A DNA stretch of 64,000 nt from Streptomyces sp. Edi4 (GCF_040253615.1 NZ_JBEJGY010000004.1:5766001-5830000), one strand, 5' to 3'. Counted from the stretch's first letter, positions 51,484 to 64,000 are shown. The notes: generated from the sequence alone by a model not told the origin. Made by a program: numbers and translations.

Positions 51484-52023
51484 ATGAATATCTGCGTCTT
51501 CCTGTCCGCGGCCGACCTCGACGAGCGCTACACCCGCCCGGCGCGCGAATTCGCCGAACTCCTCGGCAAGGGCGGGCACACCCTGGTGTGGGGCGGCTCC
51601 GAGAGCGGCCTCATGAAGGTCGTCGCCGACGGTGTGCAGGAGGCGGGCGGCCGGCTCGTGGGGGTGTCCGTCGACTTCCTCGCGGCCAAGGCCCGCCAGA
51701 ACGCCGACGAGATGGTCATCACCAAGGACCTCGCCGAGCGAAAGGCGCTGCTCCTCGCCAAGTCGGACGCCGTGGTGATCATGGTGGGCGGGACCGGCAC
51801 CCTGGACGAGGCCACCGAGATCCTGGAGCTGAAGAAGCACGGCAAGACCACCAAGCCGATCGTCCTGCTGAACACCGCGGGCTTCTACGACGGCCTCAAG
51901 GAGCAGTTCCGCCGCATGGAGCAGGAGGGCTTTCTGCCCGTGCCCCTCACCGAGCTCGTCTTCTTCGCCGAGGACGCCGTCGCCGCGCTCGCCTACCTGG
52001 AGGAGTCCCGCGGCATCCAGTAG
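51484..52023 (+). CDS. LOG-family protein (TIGR00730, cytokinin riboside phosphoribohydrolase-like)
   Basis: 179 residues from ATG 51484. The Rossmann fold shows VWGGSESGLMKVVADG, and the catalytic motif appears as VGGTGTLDEATEIL, matching PGGxGTxxE with the first residue changed to Val. An upstream Arg occurs in LAERKALL. Family enzymes release a free base from nucleoside 5'-monophosphates, making cytokinins in plant-associated bacteria; many actinomycete members have unknown substrates. The SDR gene follows after 19 bases, suggesting an operon. Confidence 0.85.
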   Translation: MNICVFLSAADLDERYTRPAREFAELLGKGGHTLVWGGSESGLMKVVADGVQEAGGRLVGVSVDFLAAKARQNADEMVITKDLAERKALLLAKSDAVVIMVGGTGTLDEATEILELKKHGKTTKPIVLLNTAGFYDGLKEQFRRMEQEGFLPVPLTELVFFAEDAVAALAYLEESRGIQ

Positions 52024-52042
52024 GGCGAGGAGGAGTGCGAGC

Positions 52043-52741
52043 ATGGCGGGTATGGCTACTCACCTGATCACCGGCGCCGGTTCCGGCATCGGCGCCGCTG
52101 TCGCGCGCCGACTGCACGAGCGCGGCGACGAGCTCATCCTGCTCGCCCGCGACGCCGGCCGCGCCAAGGAGCTCGCCGCCCGCCACCCGGGCGCCCGCAC
52201 CCTCGTCGGCGACCTCGCCGACCCCGACCGCCTCTCCTGGGCCTTCGACAAGCAGCCCATGCCGGACCACCTCGACTCGCTGCTGCACATCGCGGGCGTC
52301 GTCGACCTCGGCCCCATCGGCGATCTGCGGCCCAAGACCTGGCACCAGCAGCTCAACGTCAACCTGATCGCCCCCGCCGAGATCACCCGCCACCTGCTGC
52401 CCCAACTGCGCGCCTCACGCGGCCACGTGGTCTTCGTGAACTCCGGCGCCGGGCTCAGCGCGCACGCCGAATGGGGCGCGTACGCGGCCTCCAAGCACGG
52501 CCTCAAGGCGCTGGCCGACGCGCTGCGCCACGAGGAGCACGCGAGCGGTGTCCGCGTGACCTCGGTCTACCCCGGCCGCACCGCGAGCCCCATGCAGGCC
52601 AAGGTGCACTCGCAGGAGGGCAAGGAGTACGACCCGGCCAGGTACATCGACCCCGAGTCGGTGGCCACCACCATCGTCATGGCCATCGACCTGCCGGCCG
52701 ACGCAGAGGTCAACGACCTCACCGTGCGCCCCGGCAAGTAG
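52043..52741 (+). CDS. Short-chain dehydrogenase/reductase
   Basis: 232 residues from ATG 52043 with GAGGAG upstream (ATG 52052 is an alternative). The cofactor motif TGAGSGIG is at the N-terminus, followed by HIAGVVDLGPIG, the catalytic Ser in NSGAGLSA and the YAASK active site. The classical SDR length and the absence of an acidic residue after strand 2 (LARDAG) suggest NADP(H). Substrate unknown. It is probably transcribed with the LOG-family gene. Confidence 0.92.
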   Translation: MAGMATHLITGAGSGIGAAVARRLHERGDELILLARDAGRAKELAARHPGARTLVGDLADPDRLSWAFDKQPMPDHLDSLLHIAGVVDLGPIGDLRPKTWHQQLNVNLIAPAEITRHLLPQLRASRGHVVFVNSGAGLSAHAEWGAYAASKHGLKALADALRHEEHASGVRVTSVYPGRTASPMQAKVHSQEGKEYDPARYIDPESVATTIVMAIDLPADAEVNDLTVRPGK

Positions 52742-52769
52742 CCGGGGCCGGGCCGCGCGCCCGGTTGCG

Positions 52770-52775
52770 TAGGCT
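52770..52775 (+). promoter_or_regulatory. -10-like box of the methionine synthase gene (leaderless)
   Basis: TAGGCT ends 6 bases before GTG 52782; no ribosome site can fit. Confidence 0.45.
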
Positions 52776-52781
52776 TCCGGG

Positions 52782-56034
<3,253 letters not shown>

Positions 56035-56309
56035 TCAAGAAAGCAGGGTAGTAACCGAGAGCCCGGAGGCCGCGCCAAGTCACCCGTTCGGCGCATAGCA
56101 GACCGATGCGGGAGGCCGGGGCGCATTCGGGCAAGAGCTGTAGACCGCTGCCCCACGGAGCCTTCAGCGGCCTACTGTTGAGAGGCGCGCCCGTCGAGCA
56201 CGGCCGACTGCCCCTGCCCGGGGAGCGCTTGGGGTGCGACACCAGTCGTGGTGGCATGGCAGGGGGGCCATCGCGCGCACGGGCACCGCCGGCTGTGAGA
56301 GGGACGGGC

Positions 56310-58421
56310 ATGAAACCGACCGAGAGCACCGCCCCGGCCGTGAGGCTGCGCGGGTTCACGGGCTTTTCGTCCAGGCTGACGGCCGTCGTCACCGGCCTCG
56401 CGGGCGTGGCCCTCGCCACCGGCTTCTCCCGCGCGCTCCAACGGGGCGACGCGCTGTTCCCCGGCGCGACGACGGGCTGGTCGCTCGCCGTCCTCAGCGG
56501 CGTCATCGTCGGCCATCTCGTCGCGCTCGGCCGTGAGCGCTGGTGGGGCGGCACCGGCTCCGGAGCCGCCCTCACCATCGCCGTCCTGCTCCTGTACGGC
56601 TGGCTGCCGGCCGCGCTGGTCAGCCTGGCCGTGGTGGTCCTGGTCGGCGCCGCGCGCCGCGACCGCTGGCGCCAAGGCGTGCTGCACGGCGCCGTGGACG
56701 TGCTGGGAGCGGGAGCGGCGGGCCTGGTGCTCGCCGTGTTCGGCGTCGTCCCCTCCGTCGCCGAGCCGTGGTGGCCCACCCGGTGGAGCGTCACCACGGT
56801 CCCCGAAATCGTCCTGGCCGCCGGGGCCTATCTGCTGTGCACCAGGACCCTGCTCTGGTACGCGCTCGCCCCCCGCGGCGGTCTGCCGACGGTGGCCCGC
56901 ACCGCTCTGCTCCGCCAGGGTCTCGTCGCGATCGCCCTGCTCGGCATCGCCCCGCTGATCTGCGTCGTCGCCATGGCCGTACCCATCCTGCTGCCCCTGT
57001 TCGCGGTGCCGCTCGTCGCCCTGGACTCCACGCTCTGGATCGCCCGCGCCCGCGCCGAGGAACAGCTGCGCGACCCGCTGACCGGGCTGCCCAACCGGCA
57101 GTGGCTCCTGGAGCGCACCTGGGCGGCGCTTGAGCAGGCCGAGAACAGTGCCACCCGTTCGGCCCTCGTCCTGATCGACCTCGACCGTTTTCGTTCGGTC
57201 AACGACACCCTGGGCCACCTCGCCGGGGACCGCCTCCTCCTCCAGATAGCCGAACGGCTCAAGACCGCTCTGCCGCGTGGCGCGGAGGCCGCGAGGCTGG
57301 GCGGCGACGAGTTCGCCGTGCTGCTGCCCGTGTGCGAGTCCGCCACCGGGGCCATGCGCACCGCCCGGGCCCTGGTGGCCGAGCTGTCCTCGCCGCTCGA
57401 CCTCGACGGACTGACCCTCGTCCTTGAGGCCAGCGCCGGCGTCGCCCTCTACCCCGACCACGCCCTCGACGCGGAAGGACTGCTGCGCCGGGCCGACATC
57501 GCGATGTACCAGGCCAAGCGCGACCGTACGGGCGTGGAGGTCTACGAGTCCAAGCGGGACTCCAACACCCCGGACCGGCTCGGCCTGTTGGGGGATCTGC
57601 GGCGCGCGCTCGACGCCGGGGACGTGGAGCTGCACTACCAGCCCAAGGTGCGGTTCGACGGGCAGGTGGCGGGACTTGAGGCGCTGGTGCGCTGGGTGCA
57701 TCCCGAGCGCGGGAGCGTCGCTCCGGACGAGTTCATCGCCATCGCCGAGTCGAGCGGGCTCATGCCGCACCTGACGGAGTACGTCCTGGACACCGCGCTC
57801 GCGCAGGTCGCGCGCTGGCGCGCCCAGGGCCTGTTCGTGCCGGTCGCCGTCAATGTCTCCCCGCGCGACGTCCACACTCCCGGGTTCGCGGGGGCCGTCG
57901 CCGCGCGGCTGGCCCGGCACGGGGTACCGGCCGGGGCGCTGCAACTGGAGATCACCGAACACGTCCTGCTCGAGGACCCGCAGCGGGCCGCCGACACCCT
58001 CGCCGGGCTGACCAGCCACGGCGTGAAGATGTCCCTGGACGACTTCGGCACGGGCTACTCCTCCCTGGTCCACCTGCGGCGGCTGCCGGTCAGCGAGCTG
58101 AAGATCGACCGGTCCTTCGTGGCCCGGCTCGCCGTCGACCACGAGGACGCGGAGATCGTGCGCTGCACCGTCGACCTCGCCCATTCGCTCGGGCTGCTCG
58201 TCGTCGCCGAGGGGGTCGAGGACGACGAGACGTGGGAGCGGCTGCGGGGGCTCGGCTGCGACGCGGTGCAGGGGTGGCTGGTCGCCGCCGCGATGCCGCC
58301 GGCCGAGGCGACGGCGTGGCTGCTGGCGCGGGGGGACACGGGATGGCGCCGGCCGGCCGACACGGCGGCCGCGCAGGCCGAGGCGGAAGCGGGCCGGGCG
58401 TCGGGCCAGCCCGTCCAGTGA
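56310..58421 (+). CDS. rmdB: Membrane GGDEF-EAL protein, cyclic di-GMP phosphodiesterase RmdB-like
   Basis: 703 residues from ATG 56310 with GAGAGGGA upstream. About six helices fill residues 20-240. The GGDEF domain (about 255-415) has an intact RLGGDEFAVLL, with GGDEF at about residue 331; the RxxD inhibitory site is not preserved. The EAL domain (about 430-690) has EALVRW at 457, EITEHVLL, DDFGTGYSSL and KIDRSFV, so the phosphodiesterase residues are present. In S. coelicolor the gene beside ligA is, from memory, rmdB (SCO5495), a c-di-GMP phosphodiesterase affecting development; the position here agrees. Confidence 0.85.
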   Translation: MKPTESTAPAVRLRGFTGFSSRLTAVVTGLAGVALATGFSRALQRGDALFPGATTGWSLAVLSGVIVGHLVALGRERWWGGTGSGAALTIAVLLLYGWLPAALVSLAVVVLVGAARRDRWRQGVLHGAVDVLGAGAAGLVLAVFGVVPSVAEPWWPTRWSVTTVPEIVLAAGAYLLCTRTLLWYALAPRGGLPTVARTALLRQGLVAIALLGIAPLICVVAMAVPILLPLFAVPLVALDSTLWIARARAEEQLRDPLTGLPNRQWLLERTWAALEQAENSATRSALVLIDLDRFRSVNDTLGHLAGDRLLLQIAERLKTALPRGAEAARLGGDEFAVLLPVCESATGAMRTARALVAELSSPLDLDGLTLVLEASAGVALYPDHALDAEGLLRRADIAMYQAKRDRTGVEVYESKRDSNTPDRLGLLGDLRRALDAGDVELHYQPKVRFDGQVAGLEALVRWVHPERGSVAPDEFIAIAESSGLMPHLTEYVLDTALAQVARWRAQGLFVPVAVNVSPRDVHTPGFAGAVAARLARHGVPAGALQLEITEHVLLEDPQRAADTLAGLTSHGVKMSLDDFGTGYSSLVHLRRLPVSELKIDRSFVARLAVDHEDAEIVRCTVDLAHSLGLLVVAEGVEDDETWERLRGLGCDAVQGWLVAAAMPPAEATAWLLARGDTGWRRPADTAAAQAEAEAGRASGQPVQ

Positions 58422-58826
58422 CCCCGCCGCTGATACCGATGCCGGCCGGCGCCGAGCCTGCCAGGGAGTGCGGGGGTGTGCGGTGATGCGCGGGCCGGCC
58501 CCAGCCCTGCCAGGGGCGCGGGGAACTGCGCGCTCAGCCACGCACGGTCCGCACGTGCGAGCCGGGCCGCTGGGGCTCCGCCCCAGACCCCGGGGCCCGT
58601 CCCCGGCCCTTCCCTAGACCCTCCGGGGGTGAAGAGGAAATCCTGGGGCTCTGCCCCAGACCCCGTTCGGGCCTGAAGGTCCCTCGTCCTCAAACGCCGG
58701 ACGGGCTGAGGCGCGGGCCAGGATCGGATGCTCAGGGGCCCGGGAGGGAATCCGTTTCGTGGTCCGGGTGGCCCGCCCCATAGGATTGGGCCCACACCAC
58801 ACGCACTCACCCCTGAGGATCGCTGC
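58422..58826. other. Repeat-containing intergenic region before gatC
   Basis: No gene seen. It contains one copy of the repeat core beginning CAGGGGCGCGGGGAACTG (58511), two hairpin-forming GGGGCTCYGCCCC elements, and a TAGGAT -10-like box (58781-58786) about 40 bases before gatC. Confidence 0.6.
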
Positions 58827-59123
58827 ATGCCTGGCATTACGCGCGAGGAGGTCGCCCACCTCGCCCGGCTGGCGCGTCTGGAGCTGAAGGGCGAAGAGCT
58901 CGACCACTTCGCCGGACAGCTCGACGACATCATCGGCGCGGTCGCCCGCGTCTCCGAGGTCGCCGACCAAGACGTACCCCCGACCTCCCACCCGCTGCCG
59001 CTGACCAACGTCATGCGCGCGGACGAGGTCCGTCCGTCGCTCACCCCCGCGCAGGCGCTCTCCGGCGCCCCGGCCCAGGAGCAGCAGCGTTTCAAGGTGC
59101 CGCAGATCCTGGGGGAGGACTAA
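58827..59123 (+). CDS. gatC: Asp-tRNA(Asn)/Glu-tRNA(Gln) amidotransferase subunit C
   Basis: 98 residues from ATG 58827, with GAGGAT upstream. Family blocks: [32 protein letters not shown] and [10 protein letters not shown]. GatC wraps around GatA and GatB and stabilises the heterotrimer that converts Glu-tRNA(Gln) or Asp-tRNA(Asn) to the amidated forms. First gene of gatC-gatA-(small gene)-gatB. Confidence 0.96.
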   Translation: MPGITREEVAHLARLARLELKGEELDHFAGQLDDIIGAVARVSEVADQDVPPTSHPLPLTNVMRADEVRPSLTPAQALSGAPAQEQQRFKVPQILGED

Positions 59124-59128
59124 TCACC

Positions 59129-60622
59129 ATGACGGACATCATCAAGCTCACCGCGGCCGACACCGCCGCGAAGATCGCGGCCGGTGAACTCACCGCCGTC
59201 GAGGTCACCGAGGCCCACCTGGCGCGCATCGAGGCCGTCGACGAGAAGGTCCACGCCTTCCTGCACGTCGACCGCGAGGGCGCGCTCGCGCAGGCCCGCG
59301 CCGTCGACGCCAAGCGCGCGGCCGGCGAGAAGCTGGGCCCGCTGGCCGGCGTCCCGCTGGCCCTGAAGGACATCTTCACCACCGAGGGCGTCCCGACCAC
59401 CGCCGGCTCCAAGATCCTCGAAGGCTGGATCCCGCCGTACGACGCGACGCTCACCAAGCGCCTCAAGGACGCCGACGTCGTCATCCTCGGCAAGACCAAC
59501 ATGGACGAGTTCGCCATGGGGTCCTCCACCGAGAACAGCGCGTACGGCCCGACGGGCAACCCGTGGGACCTGACCCGCATCCCCGGCGGCTCCGGCGGCG
59601 GCTCCTCCGCGGCCCTCGCCTCCTACGAGGCCCCGCTCGCCATCGGCACGGACACCGGCGGCTCGATCCGCCAGCCCGCCGCCGTCACCGGCACCGTCGG
59701 CGTCAAGCCGACCTACGGCGCGGTCTCCCGCTACGGCATGGTGGCGTTCAGCAGCAGCCTCGACCAGGGCGGCCCCTGCGCCCGTACGGTCCTGGACGCG
59801 GCGCTGCTGCACGAGGTCATCGCCGGGCACGACCCGCTCGACTCGACGTCCATCGACGCGCCGGTCCCGCCGGTCGTCGAGGCCGCCCGCAACGGCAGCG
59901 TCTCGGGCATGCGCGTCGGCGTCGTCAAGCAGTTCTCCGGCGAGGGCTACCAGGCCGGTGTCGTCCAGCGCTTCAACGAGTCCGTCGAGCTCCTGAAGTC
60001 GCTCGGCGCCGAGATCGTCGAGCTGGACTGCCCCTCCTTCGACCTGGCGCTCTCCGCGTACTACCTGATCGCGCCGTCCGAGTGCTCCTCCAACCTGGCC
60101 CGCTTCGACGCCATGCGCTACGGCCTGCGGGTCGGCGACGACGGCACGAAGTCCGCCGAGGACGTCACCGCCCTGACCCGCGAGGCCGGCTTCGGCGACG
60201 AGGTCAAGCGCCGCATCATCCTCGGTACGTACGCGCTGAGCTCCGGCTACTACGACGCGTACTACGGCTCCGCCCAGAAGGTCCGCACGCTCATCACGCG
60301 CGACTTCGAGAAGGCCTTCGAGCAGGTCGACGTGATCGTCTCGCCGACCACGCCCACCACCGCCTTCCCGATCGGCGAGCGCGCCGACGACCCGATGGCG
60401 ATGTACCTCGCGGACCTGTGCACCATCCCGACCAACATGGCGGGCAATGCCGCCATGTCGCTGCCCTGCGGCCTCGCGCCCGAGGACGGCCTGCCGGTCG
60501 GGCTCCAGATCATCGCCCCCGCCATGAAGGACGACCGCCTGTACAAGGTGGGCGCCGCCGTCGAGGCCGCCTTCGTGGAAAAGTGGGGACACCCGCTGCT
60601 CGAGGAGGCTCCGTCGCTGTGA
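59129..60622 (+). CDS. gatA: Asp-tRNA(Asn)/Glu-tRNA(Gln) amidotransferase subunit A
   Basis: 497 residues from ATG 59129, five bases after gatC. The amidase-signature triad is visible: Lys in [19 protein letters not shown], the cis-Ser in [13 protein letters not shown] and the nucleophile Ser in [12 protein letters not shown]. GatA releases ammonia from glutamine and channels it to GatB. Its TGA overlaps the GTG of the small gene that follows (GTGA). Confidence 0.97.
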   Translation: MTDIIKLTAADTAAKIAAGELTAVEVTEAHLARIEAVDEKVHAFLHVDREGALAQARAVDAKRAAGEKLGPLAGVPLALKDIFTTEGVPTTAGSKILEGWIPPYDATLTKRLKDADVVILGKTNMDEFAMGSSTENSAYGPTGNPWDLTRIPGGSGGGSSAALASYEAPLAIGTDTGGSIRQPAAVTGTVGVKPTYGAVSRYGMVAFSSSLDQGGPCARTVLDAALLHEVIAGHDPLDSTSIDAPVPPVVEAARNGSVSGMRVGVVKQFSGEGYQAGVVQRFNESVELLKSLGAEIVELDCPSFDLALSAYYLIAPSECSSNLARFDAMRYGLRVGDDGTKSAEDVTALTREAGFGDEVKRRIILGTYALSSGYYDAYYGSAQKVRTLITRDFEKAFEQVDVIVSPTTPTTAFPIGERADDPMAMYLADLCTIPTNMAGNAAMSLPCGLAPEDGLPVGLQIIAPAMKDDRLYKVGAAVEAAFVEKWGHPLLEEAPSL

Positions 60623-60858
60623 GTGCACTGACCAAGGCCAAAGGCTTCAAGAAGTCCAAGGCCGGCACCTACCTGTCCATCGGCACCACCGCCTTCGGCG
60701 CGATCAGCGTCGTCAAGCAGGCCAAGAAGGCCCGCACCGAGAACGACACGCTGAAGCTGCTGGACGCCGTCGTCTCCGCCGCCGCCATCGCCACCGGCGT
60801 CGCCATCCTGCTGCGCGAGCTCAAGCGCATCGGTGACGACGACGTTCTGCTGGGCTGA
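60619..60858 (+). CDS. Small conserved-position protein between gatA and gatB
   Basis: 79 residues from GTG 60619, which overlaps the gatA stop (GTGA). The N-terminus is strongly basic ([17 protein letters not shown]), followed by one hydrophobic stretch ([21 protein letters not shown]) and an acidic end (GDDDVLLG). It may be a single-pass membrane or membrane-associated protein. Tight coupling to gatA and the 17-base gap to gatB mean it is made with the amidotransferase. No family is recognised; a link to the tRNA-dependent pathway is only contextual. Confidence 0.75.
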   Translation: MSALTKAKGFKKSKAGTYLSIGTTAFGAISVVKQAKKARTENDTLKLLDAVVSAAAIATGVAILLRELKRIGDDDVLLG

Positions 60859-60875
60859 GAGGGAAGTTTTTCACC

Positions 60876-62384
60876 GTGACCGTCACTGATCTGGTCTCGT
60901 ACGAGGACGCCCTCGCGTCGTACGACCCCGTCATGGGCCTCGAGGTCCATGTCGAACTCGGCACCAAGACCAAGATGTTCTGCGGCTGCTCGACCGAGCT
61001 GGGCGCCGAGCCCAACGCGCAGACCTGCCCCACCTGCCTCGGCCTGCCCGGCTCGCTGCCGGTCGTCAACGCGATCGGCGTCGAGTCGGCCGTCAAGATC
61101 GGTCTCGCGCTGAACTGCGAGATCGCCGAGTGGTGCCGCTTCGCCCGGAAGAACTACTTCTATCCGGACATGCCGAAGAACTTCCAGACCTCGCAGTACG
61201 ACGAGCCGATCGCCTTCAACGGCTATCTGGACGTCCAGCTGGAGGACGGCGAAATCTTCCGCGTGGAGATCGAGCGCGCCCACATGGAGGAGGACACCGG
61301 CAAGTCGCTGCACGTCGGTGGCGCGACGGGCCGCATCCACGGCGCCTCGCACTCGCTGCTCGACTACAACCGCGCCGGCATCCCGCTCATCGAGATCGTC
61401 ACCAAGCCGATCGAGGGCGCGGGCGAGCGGGCCCCCGAGGTCGCCAAGGCGTACGTGGCCGAGCTGCGTGAGCTCATCAAGGCGCTCGGTGTCTCCGAGG
61501 CCCGGATGGACAAGGGCCAGATGCGCTGCGACGTGAACCTGTCGCTGCGCCCGCACGGCGTCGAGAAGTTCGGCACCCGTTCGGAGACGAAGAACGTCAA
61601 CTCGCTCCGGTCGGTGGAGCGGGCGGCCCGCTTCGAGATCCAGCGGCACGCGGCCGTGCTGTCCTCGGGCGGCACGATCGTGCAGGAGACCCGGCACTTC
61701 CACGAGGAGGACGGGTCCACCACCGCCGGCCGCATCAAGGACAACGCCGAGGACTACCGCTACTTCCCCGAGCCGGACCTGGTGCCGGTGGCTCCCGCGC
61801 GCGCGTGGGTCGAGGAGCTGCGGGCGGGCCTGCCGGAGATGCCGCGGGCGCGGCGCAACCGGCTCCGCGAGGAGTGGGGTGTGTCCGAGCACGACATGCA
61901 GTCGATGCTCAACGCGGGCGCCGTCGATCCGATCGTCGCGACGATCGAGGCGGGGGCGGACGCGGCGGGTGCGCGCAAGTGGTGGATGGGCGAGCTCGCC
62001 CGTAACGCCAACGAGCGCGGTGTCGCCCTGGACGAGCTGCCCGTCACGCCGGCGCAGGTCGCGCGGGTCGTGGCGCTGGTCGCCGCGGGTGACCTCAACG
62101 ACAAGCTGGCCCGTCAGGTCATCGAGGGTGTCCTCGCGGGTGAGGGCGATCCCGACGCGGTCGTGGAGAAGCGCGGCCTGAAGGTCGTCTCCGACGAGGG
62201 TGCGCTGGGTGCGGCCGTCGACGAGGCGATCGCGTCCAACGCGGCCATCGCGGACAAGATCCGCGGTGGCAAGGTGCAGGCCGTCGGGGCGCTGGTCGGT
62301 GCGGTCATGAAGACCACGCGTGGGCAGGCGGATGCGGCGCGCGTCAAGGAGCTCATCCTGGAACGCCTGGGCGTCGAGGGCTGA
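60876..62384 (+). CDS. gatB: Asp-tRNA(Asn)/Glu-tRNA(Gln) amidotransferase subunit B
   Basis: 502 residues from GTG 60876 with GAGAGGGAAG upstream. Family blocks: [52 protein letters not shown] and [16 protein letters not shown], then the helical and YqeY-like tail domains that bind tRNA. GatB phosphorylates and amidates the misacylated tRNA. The zinc-type Cys residues of the cradle are present. A strong hairpin terminates the operon 20 bases downstream. Confidence 0.97.
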   Translation: MTVTDLVSYEDALASYDPVMGLEVHVELGTKTKMFCGCSTELGAEPNAQTCPTCLGLPGSLPVVNAIGVESAVKIGLALNCEIAEWCRFARKNYFYPDMPKNFQTSQYDEPIAFNGYLDVQLEDGEIFRVEIERAHMEEDTGKSLHVGGATGRIHGASHSLLDYNRAGIPLIEIVTKPIEGAGERAPEVAKAYVAELRELIKALGVSEARMDKGQMRCDVNLSLRPHGVEKFGTRSETKNVNSLRSVERAARFEIQRHAAVLSSGGTIVQETRHFHEEDGSTTAGRIKDNAEDYRYFPEPDLVPVAPARAWVEELRAGLPEMPRARRNRLREEWGVSEHDMQSMLNAGAVDPIVATIEAGADAAGARKWWMGELARNANERGVALDELPVTPAQVARVVALVAAGDLNDKLARQVIEGVLAGEGDPDAVVEKRGLKVVSDEGALGAAVDEAIASNAAIADKIRGGKVQAVGALVGAVMKTTRGQADAARVKELILERLGVEG

Positions 62385-62403
62385 CCCCCTCGCCACCCCC
62401 AAG

Positions 62404-62441
62404 GGGCGGCCGCCCCCGGCGACTTGCCGGAGCGGCCGCCC
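62404..62441 (+). terminator. Terminator of the gat operon
   Basis: Arms GGGCGGCCGC (62404-62413) and GCGGCCGCCC (62432-62441) form a 10-bp perfect stem with an 18-base loop, 20 bases after gatB. Confidence 0.75.
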
Positions 62442-63177
62442 TTCTGCCTTCCATGCGGGCCGGCACGGACCCCGCCAGGGGCGCGGGGAACTTGCGCGAG
62501 GACCACCCCCTGGGGCTCCGCCCCGGACCCCGTTCGGCCTGAAGGGCGCTCGTCCTCAATCTCCCCCAAGGCCTTAAGGGCCAGGGGGGGACCCCCATGA
62601 CAGGCTGAAGTTGCCGGTCCGGGCCAGCACTGACCCCGCCAGGGGCGCGGGGAACTGCGCGCTCGGCCCAGCACGGTCGGCAGTCGAGGCCCCTGGGGCT
62701 CCGCCCCGGACCCCGTTCGCGCTGAAGGCGCTCGTCCTCAATCTCCCCCAAGGCCTTGAGGGCCAGGGGGGACCCCCATGACGGGCTGGGGTTGCCGATG
62801 TGGGCCAGCATGGATCCTGTCAGGGGCGCGGGGAACTGCGCGAGAAGCGCGCACGGTCCGCAGCCGAGGTCCCTGGGGCTCCGCCCCAGACCCCGCCCGC
62901 GCTGAAGGGCGCTTGTCCTCAATCTCCCCCAAGGCCTAAAGGGCCAAGGGGGGACCCCCATGGCAGGCCGAGGGTGCCGGTGTGGGCCAGCACGGACCCT
63001 GCCAGGGGCGCGGGGAACTGCGCGACCAGCCATGCGTGGCTTCCGTTCGCGGCGTGGGCGATCATCCGTGAACCCGGGACGGGCGTTCATCCGCGGGTCC
63101 GGGTGGGGCCTTCTGGTGGACACCCCGGGTCACTACTGTTCCCCCCGTACCACCTACACACGGCTCGGGAGGGTCAC
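62442..63177. repeat. About 180-bp intergenic tandem repeats, four copies
   Basis: Four copies of a unit whose core begins CAGGGGCGCGGGGAACTG start at 62476, 62640, 62821 and 63003 (spacings 164, 181 and 182). Each complete unit also has the hairpin CTGGGGCTCCGCCCC, a CTCGTCCTCAATCTCCCCCA segment or close variant, and an inverted GGGGGACCCCC-type element. The same core occurs singly at 58511. No gene is seen. The unit resembles interspersed GC-rich repeats common between streptomycete genes. Confidence 0.75.
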
Positions 63178-64000
63178 TTGGCCACGGACAACGCAGGCGG
63201 CATCTCACGGCGACAGCTCTTCGCGCTGGGCGGAGGCGCACTCGGCGTCGCCGCCGCCGGCTCGCTGCTGCCGCCCTCGTTGCAGAGCGCGATGGCCTCG
63301 GGACCACCCGCCGGCGGGATGAGCGCCGTCAAGCACGTCGTGATCCTCATGCAGGAGAACCGGTCCTTCGACCACTACTTCGGCACCCTGCGCGGCGTAC
63401 GCGGCTTCGGTGACCGCAACGCCCTCCAACTCCCCTCCGGGAGGCCCGTGTTCGAGCAGCCCGGACCGCTCGGCAAGACCGTCCTGCCCTTCCCCGTGCG
63501 CGGCGCGGCCGCCGCCCAGCACAAGGACCTCCAGTACATCGGCGCCCTCGACCACTCCTGGAGCGGCGGCGCCAAGGCCTGGAACGGCGGCTGGATGGAC
63601 AACTGGGTGTCCGCCAAGACGTCGGCGACGATGGCGTACTACGACCGCCAGGACATCCCGCTGCACTACGAGCTCGCCGACACCTTCACCGTCTGCGACG
63701 CCTACCACTCCTCCATCCACAGCTCCACCAGCCCCAACCGCAACCATCTGTGGAGCGGGAAGACGGGCTTCGAGCCGAACGGGCAGCGGGCCGTGGGCAA
63801 TGACGCCTACGACGAGGGCGCGCATCCCGGGTACGACTGGGGGACGTACGCCGAGCGGCTTGAGAAGGCCGGGCGCAGCTGGCGGACGTACACCGAGTGG
63901 GAGAACTTCACCGACAACCAGATCGAGTTCTTCACCACCTTCAAGGCCATCGCCCGCAAGGCACTCGCCAAGACCGGCGGGCACACCTTCATGGAGTCGT
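63178..64000 (+). CDS. Tat-exported phospholipase C/phosphoesterase-family protein (5' part)
   Basis: The gene starts with TTG 63178, preceded by GGGAGGG (63166-63172), and runs off the window after 274 codons. The N-terminus has a Tat signal, SRRQLFALGGGALGVAAAGS. The mature part begins with the signature KHVVILMQENRSFDHYFGTL of bacterial non-hemolytic phospholipase C and acid-phosphatase relatives; Glu and Asn here are metal ligands. HSSTSPNRNHLWSG is a further family block. It should hydrolyse phospholipids or phosphomonoesters outside the cell, for example for phosphate supply. The unusual TTG start makes it easy to miss. Confidence 0.88.
   Translation, partial: MATDNAGGISRRQLFALGGGALGVAAAGSLLPPSLQSAMASGPPAGGMSAVKHVVILMQENRSFDHYFGTLRGVRGFGDRNALQLPSGRPVFEQPGPLGKTVLPFPVRGAAAAQHKDLQYIGALDHSWSGGAKAWNGGWMDNWVSAKTSATMAYYDRQDIPLHYELADTFTVCDAYHSSIHSSTSPNRNHLWSGKTGFEPNGQRAVGNDAYDEGAHPGYDWGTYAERLEKAGRSWRTYTEWENFTDNQIEFFTTFKAIARKALAKTGGHTFMES

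Noticed and set aside
62442-63030. Protein-coding genes in the repeat region
   Set aside because: Frames are open on both strands because of composition, share the repeat periodicity, and have no ribosome site or domain.

Overview
This window reads as chromosomal DNA of a Streptomyces-type actinomycete. GC content is very high, coding frames have strongly GC-biased third positions, and GTG starts and 1- or 4-base start/stop overlaps (ATGA, GTGA) are common. Diagnostic content includes an anti-sigma-type ATPase, a 70-residue EF-hand protein, a glycine-riboswitch gcv operon, SseB-type proteins, the dual GGDEF/EAL protein next to ligA, and the gatCAB operon. The cysteine desulfurase, mnmA, methionine synthase, ligA, gatC/gatA/gatB order matches, from memory, the order in Mycobacterium tuberculosis, so 45.9-62.4 kb is core chromosome.

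Layout. 0-3.5 kb: end of an enoyl-CoA hydratase gene, an ATP-binding regulator, and a coupled pair of lipoproteins (degenerate NodB deacetylase and YVTN beta-propeller). 3.5-5.4 kb: a translationally coupled minus-strand pair, cyclodipeptide synthase (CDPS) then a cytochrome P450 that closely resembles CYP121. This is a compact natural-product locus and the most interesting system in the window. 5.5-21.8 kb: an accessory-looking stretch. It has a decayed GNAT gene, an EF-hand protein, a metal-transport block (non-canonical NRAMP, a detached MgtE-like gate, and CorA), an MprF-like synthetase, a two-component system, a DUF347-type membrane protein, a BlaI/M56 pair with a glycosyltransferase-deacetylase operon carrying matching operators, a decayed PAP2 gene and a BASS-family transporter.

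21.8-25.2 kb: the iron-uptake genes efeUO (fused) and efeB behind an iron box. 25.7-30.4 kb: sdaA, glyA, gcvH and gcvT on the minus strand, with a tandem glycine riboswitch in front of gcvT. 30.5-33.2 kb: a P-loop kinase-like protein and two SseB-family proteins. 33.6-40.3 kb: a five-gene oligopeptide ABC transporter operon; the last ATPase has an unusual charge-segregated tail. 40.4-45.8 kb: secreted M1 peptidase, TRIC-type channel, thioesterase, a 1-kb array of GC-rich repeats, a TetR regulator and two small membrane proteins. 45.9-62.4 kb: the conserved housekeeping block interrupted by an amidase, an oxidoreductase with a divergent GlxA-type AraC regulator, and smaller enzymes. 62.4-64 kb: a repeat-rich intergenic region and the start of a Tat-exported phospholipase C-type phosphoesterase that runs off the window.

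Functional threads: metal homeostasis (NRAMP/MgtE-like/CorA, Efe), cell-envelope remodelling under BlaI-like control, one-carbon and serine-glycine metabolism under riboswitch control, and tRNA modification and charging (mnmA, gatCAB). Several housekeeping genes appear to have leaderless transcripts. All assignments come from reading the sequence and remembered family motifs; no database search was run.
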